Shown here piece by piece: positions 1-8,339 of a stretch of DNA of 35,305 nucleotides (position 1 is its first letter; every line of letters starts with the position of its first letter). The notes under the pieces are model-generated. The model saw only the letters and a program-made list of their open reading frames with translations. It did not search any database and was not told where the DNA came from. This DNA comes from Defluviitaleaceae bacterium (GTDB lineage Bacteria > Bacillota > Clostridia > Lachnospirales > WRAX01): positions 1 through 35,305 of the forward strand of contig WQVZ01000013.1 of the NCBI GenBank assembly GCA_009785595.1. Reading direction: 5' to 3'. Made by a program: the position numbers and the translations under genes.

Positions 1-3000
1 GTAGGCACGATGTGACGTTGGTTTATGCCAACATTTTGTGGGTAAAGCTCTGGAGTTTCGTCAAAGACTACCCATTCCCAATCAGAATACACATAGCCTT
101 CAAATACGATGGCGCGGTGTAATTGGTTGGCAGTAAGACGGGCGCCGCCGGCCATTCCTGGCACAGTGCTAGGATTGGACAATATTTCTGTTTGGTCTGC
201 CCAACCTACAAGATAATCAGCAAATTCTGGTTGCATCCAGTTAAGATGGTCAAGACCATCCGCTCTTTCAAATACCCATGTTCTGGTGCCTATGCCGCGA
301 AGTCTGCTGGCGGTTCTAAAGATCATGCCAAGCTCGCTGGAAGCATCATTTTGGGCATATTCGCCTGTAGATATAACATTACGGTACAAACGTACATCGC
401 GCATAACCGGATGGGTTTCTACCACTGCCGCTGCAAATGGCATAGAAGCAACAACTGTGCCGTGGTTATCGGTGATGGTGATAAAACCTTCGTAATGGCC
501 GTTGGCCGCTGTGGCCGGTACAACCATAGTGGCGGTGAAAGGTACTCTGCCGCCGGCAGGAACAGGTATGGTGGTTGCGCTTAATGTAAGGGTTACACCA
601 TTGGCTGCTGCATCTTGGTTGGTGTTGTGAAGGTAATTAATCCATTCGGTGGTAATTGTGTATGTACGTGCTTCGGTGCTTGTGTTTACGATGGCAGCAT
701 CCATGGTTCTGCTAAAGCCTGTGGCTGGGAACAGAAGTCTGTTTACGCCGCCAAAGCTGAAGGAGCCTACTCTGTGGGTTCCGAGGTCTGTGGCTTCATC
801 AATAGGCACAAGGAAGGAATGCGGAGATTGCACAACACGATCAAAAATAGCATATGCAAAGCTGTCCGCCATAGCTGCCGCAAATACGTCTGCCTGGCCT
901 GCGCCTGTATCATATACAGAACCGCGAACAGCAGCTTGGGTGGTGCCAGTAACCGGCATACGAATTGCGGTGTTCATAAGACGTATTTTAATTTCTTCGC
1001 TGGTCCAGCCGTTTTCGCTGGCTGTTGGCAGGTCTTCGTGGTTTGCACGGCTGTAATTAACAAGCAGCGCAACTGCACCGGCAATGTGCGGGGCAGACAT
1101 AGATGTACCGGAGCTGTTAGCATAACCGGCAGCCACGTTACGCGGACGTGCAGACCATGTGTTTTGACCATTGGCACCGATGTCAGGCTTAATTTCGTAA
1201 GACATGTTCATGGGGCCTCTGGAAGAGAAGCTGGCCAAAGTAAGTGTGCTAACAGGATAACGGAGGTTTTGGAAGCTAAACTCTAAATAATCGGTGGTGG
1301 CAGCTACAACTGCATCTCTAATAGCCAGGCCATTTGCGTTTGATATGGTCATATACGGTACAAAGTTTACGTTTGCGCCGCTTGTAGGGGTAACAAAAGC
1401 AGGAGGGGCTTGCCCAACGCCATTGATGGCTATTACGCCGCCCAAGCCAAATTGGCTGGCCAGTACAGACACATCGTTAAACGTGCCGCCGCGGCTTACA
1501 AGAACAAAAGCACCGCGAAGATCGTCCAAGCCGTATCTGATCATCAGCTCAACAAAGTCTGATTGCAAACCAATGCCCGGCAATCCTACCGCAACTTGGT
1601 TGGTGCCTTCGGTTCTAGGCATAACAAACACACGGTAAGCACCTTCTGTTGGAAGGTTTACAAAGCTGTTTATAACTCCGCGCTCCGGATGCCAGAACCA
1701 GTTACTGCGGGAATTGGCATGAAGGAAGTCTACGCTGGCATCAATAGCACCGCTTACAAAGGCTGCACCATTAGGCCATTGAGGCTGAAGGGCAGAAACG
1801 GTTATACCTCTTGTGGCAGCAGCAGGATCAGAAACGCTGGAGAAGCCATCTGCACCGGCGTTACCTGCGGAGTTAACAAAGATGATGTATGGGTTAGCAA
1901 GCATCATGTTGTTTATGCCGATGGCGTGAACAGCGTTCAAGGCGTTGTGTTGGCCGCCAAGAGACGAGTTTACAACGTCTGCGCCATCTCTGAAGGCCCA
2001 CTCATAACCACGAAGGATAGTGGTAACAGAGCCGCCGCCGGTAGCAAGTACGCGGTACGCGATCATCAAAGCTTCTGGAGCAACACCAAGGGCAGAGTTG
2101 GCGTGACCACCGTCACGACCCACAATGGTACCGGCAACGTGTGTGCCGTGGGTTGTGTTGGAAGCAGAGCCCAAACGGGTAAAGCTTTCCAAGGGCAGAT
2201 TTAAAGGATAATCTGCTCCGGGTTGACCAAGATAGTTGTAAGCCGCCATGCGGTTAAAGCCCGCCATGGTGTTACGGCCAAGGAAGTGATAACCGGTGTT
2301 TTCTAATTGGAAACCGGAATAAATCCAAGTGTTAGGTATCCAAGGGGTGGTGCCTGTGGTGGCTGCAAAATTACTATGTGCAGGATTACCGCCGGCATGT
2401 ATGTAATACAGGTCGGATTGGGTGATATGGGTTGCGCCGCGGGCGTGCATATCAGCCAAAGTTGGGAAAGCACCGTCAAAGGATGGATGGAAATAGTCGA
2501 TACCGGTATCCGCTACCGCAACCAAAACACCTTGGCCTCTGTAACCCAGCGCGTGCATAGCATCAGCACGCATCATAGAGCGGCCATGGGCCATACCAAA
2601 TGGGCTGGCGTTTCTTGTTGCGCTAAGAGCCAAAGACATTTCTACGGCTTCGTTTATAGCTTCAACGTCCAGCTCAATAGGATCCAAAAATACGTATTCG
2701 TCAGGGAAAACTGCCAATACGCTGTCAAGCTCTGCAAGAGCAGGCACCATATCGGAAGGAACAATCAAGGATACGCCAAGAAAAGCGTGATGATATTCTT
2801 CCCAAATTTCGTATGGAGCGGCGGTTCTGGCTCTTCCTTGTGGGAACAGTGAGCCAAGCTCTTGTCTAAACACATCGTGTGCAGACTGAGCGGTGGCTTC
2901 TGCCGCATCAAAGGAAAGGGCAAGACCTTCGGCCATAGCTTCAACAACCTGCACTTCAGCAGGCATGGTGTCGAACATAACGATTACTTTGGCAGGAGAA

Positions 3001-3230
3001 TCATCATCTGCAAGAGCATTGACACCTTCAAATGCATGAAGGCCAGCCACTGCTTCTCTTTGCTGGCGAAGTTCTTCTAAAATTTCTAATTGGTCTTGGG
3101 TAATGCCTGCGGTTATGCTACTTCCGCTGCTTTCGCCGCCTCCGGAGCCAAAAATAGGCGCAGGAACGGTAAAGATAAAGGTAAGAGCAAGTAAAAGAGC
3201 AAACAAACGCCTGAATTGATTTTTCCTCAA
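1..3230 (-). CDS. Secreted subtilisin-like (S8) serine protease, C-terminus outside window
   Basis: The minus strand is open without a stop from a TTG codon at 3230 to the window edge (1076 codons). The TTG is preceded by AGGAG with 8-nt spacing, so a TTG start is preferred. Residues 1-29 form a signal peptide (basic MRKNQFRR, then a Leu-rich core). Residues about 65-175 resemble an inhibitor-I9 propeptide. The S8 triad is complete: Asp241 (VAVADTGID), His361 (THGTHVAG) and Ser710 (GTSMSAPHIAG), with the oxyanion Asn457 in SAGN. A PA-type insert lies near residues 540-640, between the His and Ser blocks, as in Vpr or C5a-peptidase-like cell-envelope proteases. The part after residue 760 is beta-rich and may be Fn3-like. 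It is exported and probably self-processing. Substrate is unknown. The C-terminal anchor is not visible. Confidence 0.95.
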   Translation of the reverse strand, partial: MRKNQFRRLFALLLALTFIFTVPAPIFGSGGGESSGSSITAGITQDQLEILEELRQQREAVAGLHAFEGVNALADDDSPAKVIVMFDTMPAEVQVVEAMAEGLALSFDAAEATAQSAHDVFRQELGSLFPQGRARTAAPYEIWEEYHHAFLGVSLIVPSDMVPALAELDSVLAVFPDEYVFLDPIELDVEAINEAVEMSLALSATRNASPFGMAHGRSMMRADAMHALGYRGQGVLVAVADTGIDYFHPSFDGAFPTLADMHARGATHITQSDLYYIHAGGNPAHSNFAATTGTTPWIPNTWIYSGFQLENTGYHFLGRNTMAGFNRMAAYNYLGQPGADYPLNLPLESFTRLGSASNTTHGTHVAGTIVGRDGGHANSALGVAPEALMIAYRVLATGGGSVTTILRGYEWAFRDGADVVNSSLGGQHNALNAVHAIGINNMMLANPYIIFVNSAGNAGADGFSSVSDPAAATRGITVSALQPQWPNGAAFVSGAIDASVDFLHANSRSNWFWHPERGVINSFVNLPTEGAYRVFVMPRTEGTNQVAVGLPGIGLQSDFVELMIRYGLDDLRGAFVLVSRGGTFNDVSVLASQFGLGGVIAINGVGQAPPAFVTPTSGANVNFVPYMTISNANGLAIRDAVVAATTDYLEFSFQNLRYPVSTLTLASFSSRGPMNMSYEIKPDIGANGQNTWSARPRNVAAGYANSSGTSMSAPHIAGAVALLVNYSRANHEDLPTASENGWTSEEIKIRLMNTAIRMPVTGTTQAAVRGSVYDTGAGQADVFAAAMADSFAYAIFDRVVQSPHSFLVPIDEATDLGTHRVGSFSFGGVNRLLFPATGFSRTMDAAIVNTSTEARTYTITTEWINYLHNTNQDAAANGVTLTLSATTIPVPAGGRVPFTATMVVPATAANGHYEGFITITDNHGTVVASMPFAAAVVETHPVMRDVRLYRNVISTGEYAQNDASSELGMIFRTASRLRGIGTRTWVFERADGLDHLNWMQPEFADYLVGWADQTEILSNPSTVPGMAGGARLTANQLHRAIVFEGYVYSDWEWVVFDETPELYPQNVGINQRHIVP

Positions 3231-3514
3231 AATTCTCTCTCCTCTCGAGATACTAAAATTGGATAAGCAAAATGAGGATTTTGCTTATCGCCGCACTTAC
3301 ATAATTCATTTTCCCTCGTTTTGTAGAAAATCCCCTCCTTATTAACTGGGCGGCATTTACGCAAGTCCGCCCCGCGTTTTTGTTGGTCGCTGTTAAGTCC
3401 TGTCGGCTTAGTCTGCTTTATACAGACACAGGCTTTGTTTTGACCTATAAAAAACGCGCGGCTTATCGTGGTAAGCACGCCAAAACGTATTTTTACAGCA
3501 GTTTCCTTAACTCT
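3231..3514 (-). promoter_or_regulatory. Long structured 5' leader of the S8 protease gene
   Basis: About 285 nt separate the predicted transcription start from the TTG start codon. On the transcript strand I see, in order: a nested hairpin (arms 3428-3432 with 3399-3403 and 3423-3427 with 3411-3415), the motif ACCAACAAAAACG (3375-3387), a GC hairpin (arms 3367-3372 and 3348-3353), and a perfect 12-bp AT-rich hairpin with a 4-nt loop (3262-3289) just before the ribosome site. No known riboswitch core was recognised. Open reading frames crossing here look like chance. Confidence 0.45.
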
Positions 3515-3520
3515 CAATTT

Positions 3521-3549
3521 ATTGTAAAGGAAAAAATGGCTTCTGTCAA
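3521..3549 (-). promoter_or_regulatory. Sigma-A-type promoter of the S8 protease gene
   Basis: TTGACA (3549-3544) and TACAAT (3526-3521) are separated by exactly 17 nt on the minus strand, giving a predicted start near 3514. This is the best consensus promoter in the window. Confidence 0.75.
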
Positions 3550-3814
3550 TCCCTGCATATGTTTTTTTCTAAAGTTTAAATTTTGGTTGGTTTGCTTTTA
3601 TTTTGGCACTAAATATGGATTTTTTATCCGATGGTTGTATAACAGAGACATGGCCGTTTTGTGAATATTTGCCGAAAAATAAATGCAAACGCGTCTTCCA
3701 TTAAACAATTGTTTTATGCGGTGACAATTTCATCAAACATAACGGTAGGCTAGCAATTACATGCATAAATGTAAAATATTAACACCAAAAGCGAACGGCC
3801 GCATTTATACTATG
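3550..3814. other. Intergenic stretch with no recognised feature
   Basis: AT-rich non-coding DNA between the protease promoter and the repeat pair at 3815. I found no ORF with a ribosome site, no tRNA and no convincing hairpin. Confidence 0.5.
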
Positions 3815-3855
3815 TTTTGCGAATAGTTGATTAATGGTTGATTTTGCGAATAGTT
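3815..3855 (-). repeat. Two direct copies of the 14-bp repeat TTTTGCGAATAGTT
   Basis: Identical copies at 3815-3828 and 3842-3855, 27 bp apart start to start. The same 14-mer, read as AACTATTCGCAAAA, recurs in the intergenic DNA at 11796 and 11854, with variants at 11906 and 10846-10883. Function unknown. Confidence 0.8.
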
Positions 3856-3909
3856 ATTTATGTCGATTTCCGCTCCGCTGCATCTGTTTGTATCACCATT
3901 TTCCAAAAT

Positions 3910-3951
3910 AAACCCCCTTCTGCCAAAACAATTGGTGGCAGAAGGGGGTTT
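3910..3951 (-). terminator. Intrinsic terminator of the bactofilin gene
   Basis: A perfect 16-bp inverted repeat (3910-3925 and 3936-3951) with a 10-nt loop, rich in G:C at the core and flanked by A/T runs on both sides. It lies 22 bp after the bactofilin stop and could stop transcription in either direction. Confidence 0.85.
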
Positions 3952-3972
3952 TATGCTCAGGAGAAGTGTGCC

Positions 3973-4452
3973 CTATTTTTTATCATGTTGAAACGTAGGC
4001 AAATTGCCTTTGTTGCCCTTGTTTTCCTTATCATCTTTATCGTCTTTTTTAGTAATCATGCTGCTAAGGATATTGCTTTCTTTTTTGCTGGCCGTCATAT
4101 TGCATTCGCCGGAAAAGGCAGCACCCACGGCAATTTCCAGTGTGGCGCATTTTATATTGCCGTTAAGCACGCCACCGGTGCGTATTTGGGCAGATTCCAC
4201 GGCCTCTACATCACCCTTAATATTGCCTTTTATAATGATGGATTGGGATTCGATATTGCCAAGAATGCTTGCGGCTTCTTCCACCACCACCAGGTCATTT
4301 GTAGATATATTGCCTGCAAAATAGCAATTTATGGTAAGTTTGCCTACGCCGGATAGGTTGCCGTCTTTGAAGATAAGTCCTTCGCACAGGACAGAGCCGA
4401 CCTCCTGCGGTATGGATATCATTTCTTCTTTCAGGTTTTTAAAGCGTTTCAT
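3973..4452 (-). CDS. Bactofilin-family cytoskeletal protein
   Basis: A 159-residue protein. The start at 4452 (MKRFKNLKEEM) is chosen because AAGGAGG lies about 9 nt upstream; an in-frame start 19 codons further upstream has no such site. Residues about 25-120 show the repeated short beta-strand pattern of bactofilins (for example GKLTINCYFAGNISTNDLVV, then IKGNIKGDVEA and NGNIKCATLEI), in which polar GN/GD turns recur every 15-20 residues and fold as a right-handed beta-helix that polymerises without nucleotide. The C-terminal tail is Lys/Asp/Asn-rich and low complexity, as is common for disordered bactofilin tails. Its role is likely in cell shape or envelope organisation. It is monocistronic, with its own promoter and terminator. 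Confidence 0.85.
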   Translation of the reverse strand: MKRFKNLKEEMISIPQEVGSVLCEGLIFKDGNLSGVGKLTINCYFAGNISTNDLVVVEEAASILGNIESQSIIIKGNIKGDVEAVESAQIRTGGVLNGNIKCATLEIAVGAAFSGECNMTASKKESNILSSMITKKDDKDDKENKGNKGNLPTFQHDKK

Positions 4453-4511
4453 AGGCGTATGCCTCCTTATTTTTTGGAAAATTATGTCTGCGGATGTACT
4501 TGTCACCACTT

Positions 4512-4540
4512 ATTCTATACTATTCCGACAAAAATAACAA
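4512..4540 (-). promoter_or_regulatory. Promoter of the bactofilin gene
   Basis: TTGTTA (4540-4535) and TAGAAT (4517-4512) with 17-nt spacing on the minus strand, about 60 nt before the start codon. Confidence 0.55.
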
Positions 4541-4603
4541 GATGAATGTTTTGAAAATATTAAATTTTTATTAAGCGATCGTTACGATGAGCAAAATAAT
4601 GGC

Positions 4604-4632
4604 TTGAAAACCGCACCAGGATGATGTAAAAT
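4604..4632 (+). promoter_or_regulatory. Promoter of the hprK operon
   Basis: TTGAAA (4604-4609) and TAAAAT (4627-4632) with 17-nt spacing, 30 nt before the hprK start. Confidence 0.7.
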
Positions 4633-4662
4633 AGGAATATATAACAAAATTGTGAGGGTACT

Positions 4663-5592
4663 ATGGATTATGAAGTGTCTATTTTGCAGTTTGCTCAGAC
4701 CTTTGGGCTTGCAAACCTGACCCGCAATATTGACATTACCAACAGAAAACTTAAATACGCCAAGGTAAATCGGCCGGGGTTGCAGCTGGCAGGGTTTTTT
4801 GATTATTTTGATGCCCAGCGTCTGCAAATTATCGGCATGGTGGAATATACCTATCTGGAAGGCATGAGTGCCGAGCGGCGAGAGACAGTGTTTAAGAGGC
4901 TTTTTGACAACAACATACCATGCCTGGTTATTTGCCGAAATTTAATGCCTTTTCCAGAGATGCTCGCCGCCGCAATAGCCAGCAACACCCCTGTTTTAAC
5001 CACCCCCAATATCACAACTGACTTTATAGGCGAAGTAATACGCTGGCTTAAGGTGGAATTGGCCCCGCGTCTGACCATGCATGGGGTGTTGGTGGATGTG
5101 CATGGCGAAGGACTGCTTATTACCGGCGAAAGCGGCATAGGCAAAAGCGAAATGGCCCTGGAACTTATAAAACGTGGGCACAAGCTGGTGGCCGATGACG
5201 CTGTGGAGATAAAAAAGGTATCCAACCAGACCCTCATCGGCTCTTGCCCGGAAATTATCCGCTTTTTTATCGAGTTGCGAGGCATCGGCATTATAGATGT
5301 GTCCAAGATGTTCGGCATTCAAGCCATAAAAGAGACCCAGACCATTGATTTGGTTATAAAGCTGGAAATGTGGGACAACAATAAAGAATATGACCGATTG
5401 GGGCTGGAGAATGAATATATCGAGATTTTGGGCAATAATGTAGTATGCCAAACCATACCCATACGCCCCGGACGCAATCTGGCCATGATCGGCGAAAGTG
5501 CTGCCGTTAACCATCGACAGAAAAAAATGGGTTATTCGGCCGCCAAGGCTTTAAGCGATAAATTAGCACAAAGAAACAGTGCGGAGGGGTAG
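4663..5592 (+). CDS. hprK: HPr kinase/phosphorylase
   Basis: A 309-residue bifunctional enzyme that phosphorylates, and dephosphorylates by phosphorolysis, a regulatory serine of HPr and Crh in Firmicutes carbon catabolite control. The N-terminal half (1-130) matches the regulatory HprK domain. The C-terminal kinase domain shows His140 (MHGVLVDVHGEG), a Walker A loop GESGIGKS (155-162), acidic VADDAVEI near 178, and the HprK signature IIRFFIELRGIGIIDV (198-213). The length is normal for the family. It starts the operon behind its own promoter, with GAGGG ahead of the ATG. Its likely partner, a Crh-like HPr with the target serine intact, is encoded 3.4 kb downstream in the same run. An ordinary HPr must be elsewhere. 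Confidence 0.97.
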   Translation: MDYEVSILQFAQTFGLANLTRNIDITNRKLKYAKVNRPGLQLAGFFDYFDAQRLQIIGMVEYTYLEGMSAERRETVFKRLFDNNIPCLVICRNLMPFPEMLAAAIASNTPVLTTPNITTDFIGEVIRWLKVELAPRLTMHGVLVDVHGEGLLITGESGIGKSEMALELIKRGHKLVADDAVEIKKVSNQTLIGSCPEIIRFFIELRGIGIIDVSKMFGIQAIKETQTIDLVIKLEMWDNNKEYDRLGLENEYIEILGNNVVCQTIPIRPGRNLAMIGESAAVNHRQKKMGYSAAKALSDKLAQRNSAEG

Positions 5593-5596
5593 GGGA

Positions 5597-6502
5597 ATGT
5601 ACCATATTGGTGTGGATTTAGGCGGAACCAATATAGCCGCCGGCATTGTGGACAGCACCGGAAAGATTTTGGCAAAAAAATCCGTGCTTTTTGTGATGCG
5701 GCATAACCATGAAGAGCTGGCAGAGGATATCGTTAACCTTTGCAAGGACCTTGTGGTAGAGACATCTATTTCTCTGGAAATAATTTCCTCTATAGGTATC
5801 GGTGTCCCCGGCGTAGTTAGCCCTAAAAACGGCATGGTGATGTTGGCAGGCAACCTTGGTGTTGAGGATATGCCCATTAGCCACTTGGTTGGCCAAGTGC
5901 TAAAAATCCCTGTTTTTATTGAAAATGACGCCAATTGCGCAGCATTGGCCGAGGCAACTTTCGGTGCAGCAAGTGGCAGCCGCAACTCCATCACCATAAC
6001 ATTGGGCACAGGGGTTGGCGGCGGCATTATTATAGACGGCAAAATATATTCCGGCGCGTTTTTTGGCGCGGGAGAGATGCATCAGGTTATACGCGGGGGC
6101 GGTGTGTTATGCCAATGCGGGCGGCAGGGTTGTTGGGAGGCTTATGCCTCGGCCGGAGGCTTGGTGCGAGAGCTTAGGCAATTGGGGGTTACAGATAAAA
6201 CCACCGCCAAGGATATTTTTGATGCGGCACATAGTGGGGACATTTTGGCCCAGCAGGCCGTGGATGCATATACGGAAAATTTATGCATTGGTTTGGGTAA
6301 TCTTGTTAATATTTTACAGCCGGAAATTTGCGTCATTGGCGGCGGCATCAGCGGCCAGGGGCAGGGCTTTATTGATAGCATCAAAAACCGTATGCCCCGT
6401 ATGGTTCTTGGTGTTAATAGAGATACGAAGTATGCCATCGCGGCCTTGGGCAATGATGCAGGTATAATTGGGGCGGCAATGTTGGGCATTAGCAGCGAAT
6501 AA
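5597..6502 (+). CDS. ROK-family sugar kinase (glucokinase-like)
   Basis: A 301-residue protein. ATG at 5597 is favoured by GGAGGGG just upstream; an in-frame GTG at 5579 is inside the hprK tail. It has the phosphate-1 motif IGVDLGGTNIAAGI at the N-terminus, a central sugar-binding END motif (FIENDANCAALAE), a GTGVGGGI phosphate loop, and the zinc-type ROK signature CQCGRQGCWEAYAS. It probably phosphorylates glucose or a similar hexose with ATP in the cytoplasm. The usual ExGH motif reads EMHQ, and the segment between that Glu and the first zinc Cys has 11 residues where B. subtilis GlcK has 13. This may alter zinc or sugar binding. The gene follows hprK by 4 nt, so it is translated in the same operon. 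Confidence 0.9.
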   Translation: MYHIGVDLGGTNIAAGIVDSTGKILAKKSVLFVMRHNHEELAEDIVNLCKDLVVETSISLEIISSIGIGVPGVVSPKNGMVMLAGNLGVEDMPISHLVGQVLKIPVFIENDANCAALAEATFGAASGSRNSITITLGTGVGGGIIIDGKIYSGAFFGAGEMHQVIRGGGVLCQCGRQGCWEAYASAGGLVRELRQLGVTDKTTAKDIFDAAHSGDILAQQAVDAYTENLCIGLGNLVNILQPEICVIGGGISGQGQGFIDSIKNRMPRMVLGVNRDTKYAIAALGNDAGIIGAAMLGISSE

Positions 6503-6557
6503 TTAATAATGAATAACTGGAATAGAATATGAAAAATAGATTATGGAGCATTACTAT

Positions 6558-7463
6558 ATGGTAGAAATTTTAAAGGTTTTATGTGCAAAATTGCCGGAAG
6601 GGCGTATTAAACTGAAGGAACCCATGGCCAGCCACACTACATTTAAGGTGGGCGGTCCGGCGGATATTTTTGTTACACCGGAAAATCCGGAAGAGCTGGC
6701 TCACGTACTCAAAGCCTGTCGCGACGGTGCCGTGCCTTACTTTGTGTTGGGTAATGGTAGTAACTTGCTGGTAAAAGACGGCGGCGTAAGGGGAGTGGTA
6801 ATTTCCCTTGTTAGCACTTGCGATGTGCGGCTGCTAACGGAAAACACTTTGTACGCTCAAGCAGGCGCCTTACTTCCTCAGGTGTCAAAATTTGCGCTGG
6901 CACATTCCCTTAGCGGCTTTGAATTCGCAGAGGGCATTCCCGGCTCTGTTGGCGGAGCCGTGTGCATGAACGCCGGTGCATATGACAGCGAAATTGGTGA
7001 TATTTTCCATTCGGCGCAAATTATTGATGGTGACGGCCGATTGTTCGAGATAAGTGCGGCAGATATGGCTTTTTCTTACAGAAAATCTGCGGCGCAAAAA
7101 GAAGGCTGGGTTGTGGTTTCGGCCACTTTTAAGCTAAGTCCGGGGGATAAATCCGCAATTGCCGCCAAAATGGTGCATCTGAAGGAGCAACGCACCACAA
7201 AACAGCCCCTTAATTTGCCATCGGCGGGCAGTACTTTTAAACGGCCACCCGGAAAATTTGCCGGCAAGCTTATTATGGATGCGGGTTTGCGGGGTTATGC
7301 CATTGGCGGCGCGCAGGTAAGCGAAAAGCATTGCGGTTTTGTGGTCAATACAGGGGGTGCCACCGCTGCGGATATTTTGACCCTGATGGACCATGTGCAA
7401 TGCACCGTGCAGGAAAAGTTTGGCATATGGTTGGAACCGGAAGTTAGAATTATAGGTGAGTAA
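6558..7463 (+). CDS. murB: UDP-N-acetylenolpyruvoylglucosamine reductase (MurB)
   Basis: A 301-residue FAD enzyme that reduces UDP-GlcNAc-enolpyruvate to UDP-MurNAc with NADPH, the second step of peptidoglycan precursor synthesis. The start at 6558 has TGGAG 9 nt upstream; an ATG 15 bp earlier has no ribosome site. Visible MurB motifs are TTFKVGGPADIF, VLGNGSNLL (FAD binding), EGIPGSVGGAVCMNAGAY (FAD/substrate) and PSAGSTFKRP with the catalytic proton-donor serine, plus a YRKS block near residue 170 and a C-terminal Glu in PEVRI. The stop abuts the rapZ start directly. The order murB-rapZ is common in clostridia. Confidence 0.97.
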   Translation: MVEILKVLCAKLPEGRIKLKEPMASHTTFKVGGPADIFVTPENPEELAHVLKACRDGAVPYFVLGNGSNLLVKDGGVRGVVISLVSTCDVRLLTENTLYAQAGALLPQVSKFALAHSLSGFEFAEGIPGSVGGAVCMNAGAYDSEIGDIFHSAQIIDGDGRLFEISAADMAFSYRKSAAQKEGWVVVSATFKLSPGDKSAIAAKMVHLKEQRTTKQPLNLPSAGSTFKRPPGKFAGKLIMDAGLRGYAIGGAQVSEKHCGFVVNTGGATAADILTLMDHVQCTVQEKFGIWLEPEVRIIGE

Positions 7464-8321
7464 ATGGAATTTCTTATTGTAACAGGCATGAGCGGGGCCG
7501 GCAAAAGCACCGCCCTAAAATTTCTGGAAGACATTGGGGTTTTTTGTATAGATAATATGCCACCGGCTCTTATCCCTAAATTTGCCGAGTTGGTTTTTAG
7601 ACCCGGCACCGATGTGGAAAAAGTGGCCCTGGGCGTAGATATACGCGGTGGCAGGCTGTTTGATGAGCTTTTGCCCCTGCTGGATTGCCCAGAAAGTGGC
7701 CTGTCCGGCTATTCCATACTTTTCTTGGATGCCTCTGACCAGGTGCTGCACAAGCGCTACAAAGAAACCCGGCGCAAACATCCCCTGTCCGAAACCGACA
7801 GCATAACCGAAGGTATTCAGCGGGAACGCCAGCGTCTGGCCAAAATAAAGGGTGCCGCCGACCATATCATAAACACCACATACTTTTTGCCGCGCCAGCT
7901 TAAAGAAAAAATAAATCTGCTGTTTTTGGAAAACAAAAATTTCGACAGTCTGACGGTTACGCTACTGTCCTTCGGCTTTAAGTACGGCATTCCCAGCGAT
8001 TCCGACCTGCTTTTTGATGTGCGCTTTCTGCCCAATCCTTTTTATGACCCAAAAATGACATCATTGACAGGAAATGATGCCGCCGTACATGATTATGTGA
8101 TGAACGAAACTGCCACCGGGGAGTTTTTAACTAAAATCGCCGACTTATTGGAGTTTTTAATACCGCAATATATTAACGAGGGCAAAAACCAGCTTATTAT
8201 CAGCATCGGCTGCACCGGTGGCAAACATCGGTCAGTAGTGGTGGCAAATAACCTGGCGGCACATTTGCAGCAGGCGGGGTACTTTGCTAACACAAAACAT
8301 CGGGATATCACTACAAATTAA
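7464..8321 (+). CDS. rapZ: RapZ/YvcJ-family nucleotide-binding protein
   Basis: A 285-residue P-loop protein of normal family length. It has Walker A GMSGAGKST (residues 8-16), FCIDNMPP, a Walker-B-like SILFLDASDQVLHKRYKETRRKHPL, and the C-terminal RapZ signature IGCTGGKHRSVVVANNLA. In E. coli RapZ tunes GlcN-6-P synthase through sRNAs; in Bacillus YvcJ binds and hydrolyses ATP/GTP with an unclear role linked to cell-wall metabolism and competence. It begins one nucleotide after the murB stop, so the two are translationally coupled. In B. subtilis yvcK lies between this gene and whiA, but here only 18 bp separate them. Confidence 0.95.
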   Translation: MEFLIVTGMSGAGKSTALKFLEDIGVFCIDNMPPALIPKFAELVFRPGTDVEKVALGVDIRGGRLFDELLPLLDCPESGLSGYSILFLDASDQVLHKRYKETRRKHPLSETDSITEGIQRERQRLAKIKGAADHIINTTYFLPRQLKEKINLLFLENKNFDSLTVTLLSFGFKYGIPSDSDLLFDVRFLPNPFYDPKMTSLTGNDAAVHDYVMNETATGEFLTKIADLLEFLIPQYINEGKNQLIISIGCTGGKHRSVVVANNLAAHLQQAGYFANTKHRDITTN

Positions 8322-8339
8322 AGCGCAGGAGGGATATGT

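Noticed and set aside
123-2852. Several plus-strand ORFs of 69-223 aa opposite the S8 protease
   Set aside because: They lie antisense to a single uninterrupted minus-strand frame with the complete S8 triad, and their translations are low-complexity and lack ribosome sites.
3227-3517. 96-aa minus-strand ORF covering the protease leader
   Set aside because: It overlaps the predicted start site and ribosome site of the protease, ends at the TTG start, and looks like translated leader structure rather than a protein.
3838-4356. 172-aa and 106-aa plus-strand ORFs over the bactofilin gene
   Set aside because: The opposite strand has the bactofilin repeat pattern, a ribosome site, a promoter and a terminator; the plus-strand products have no recognised family.
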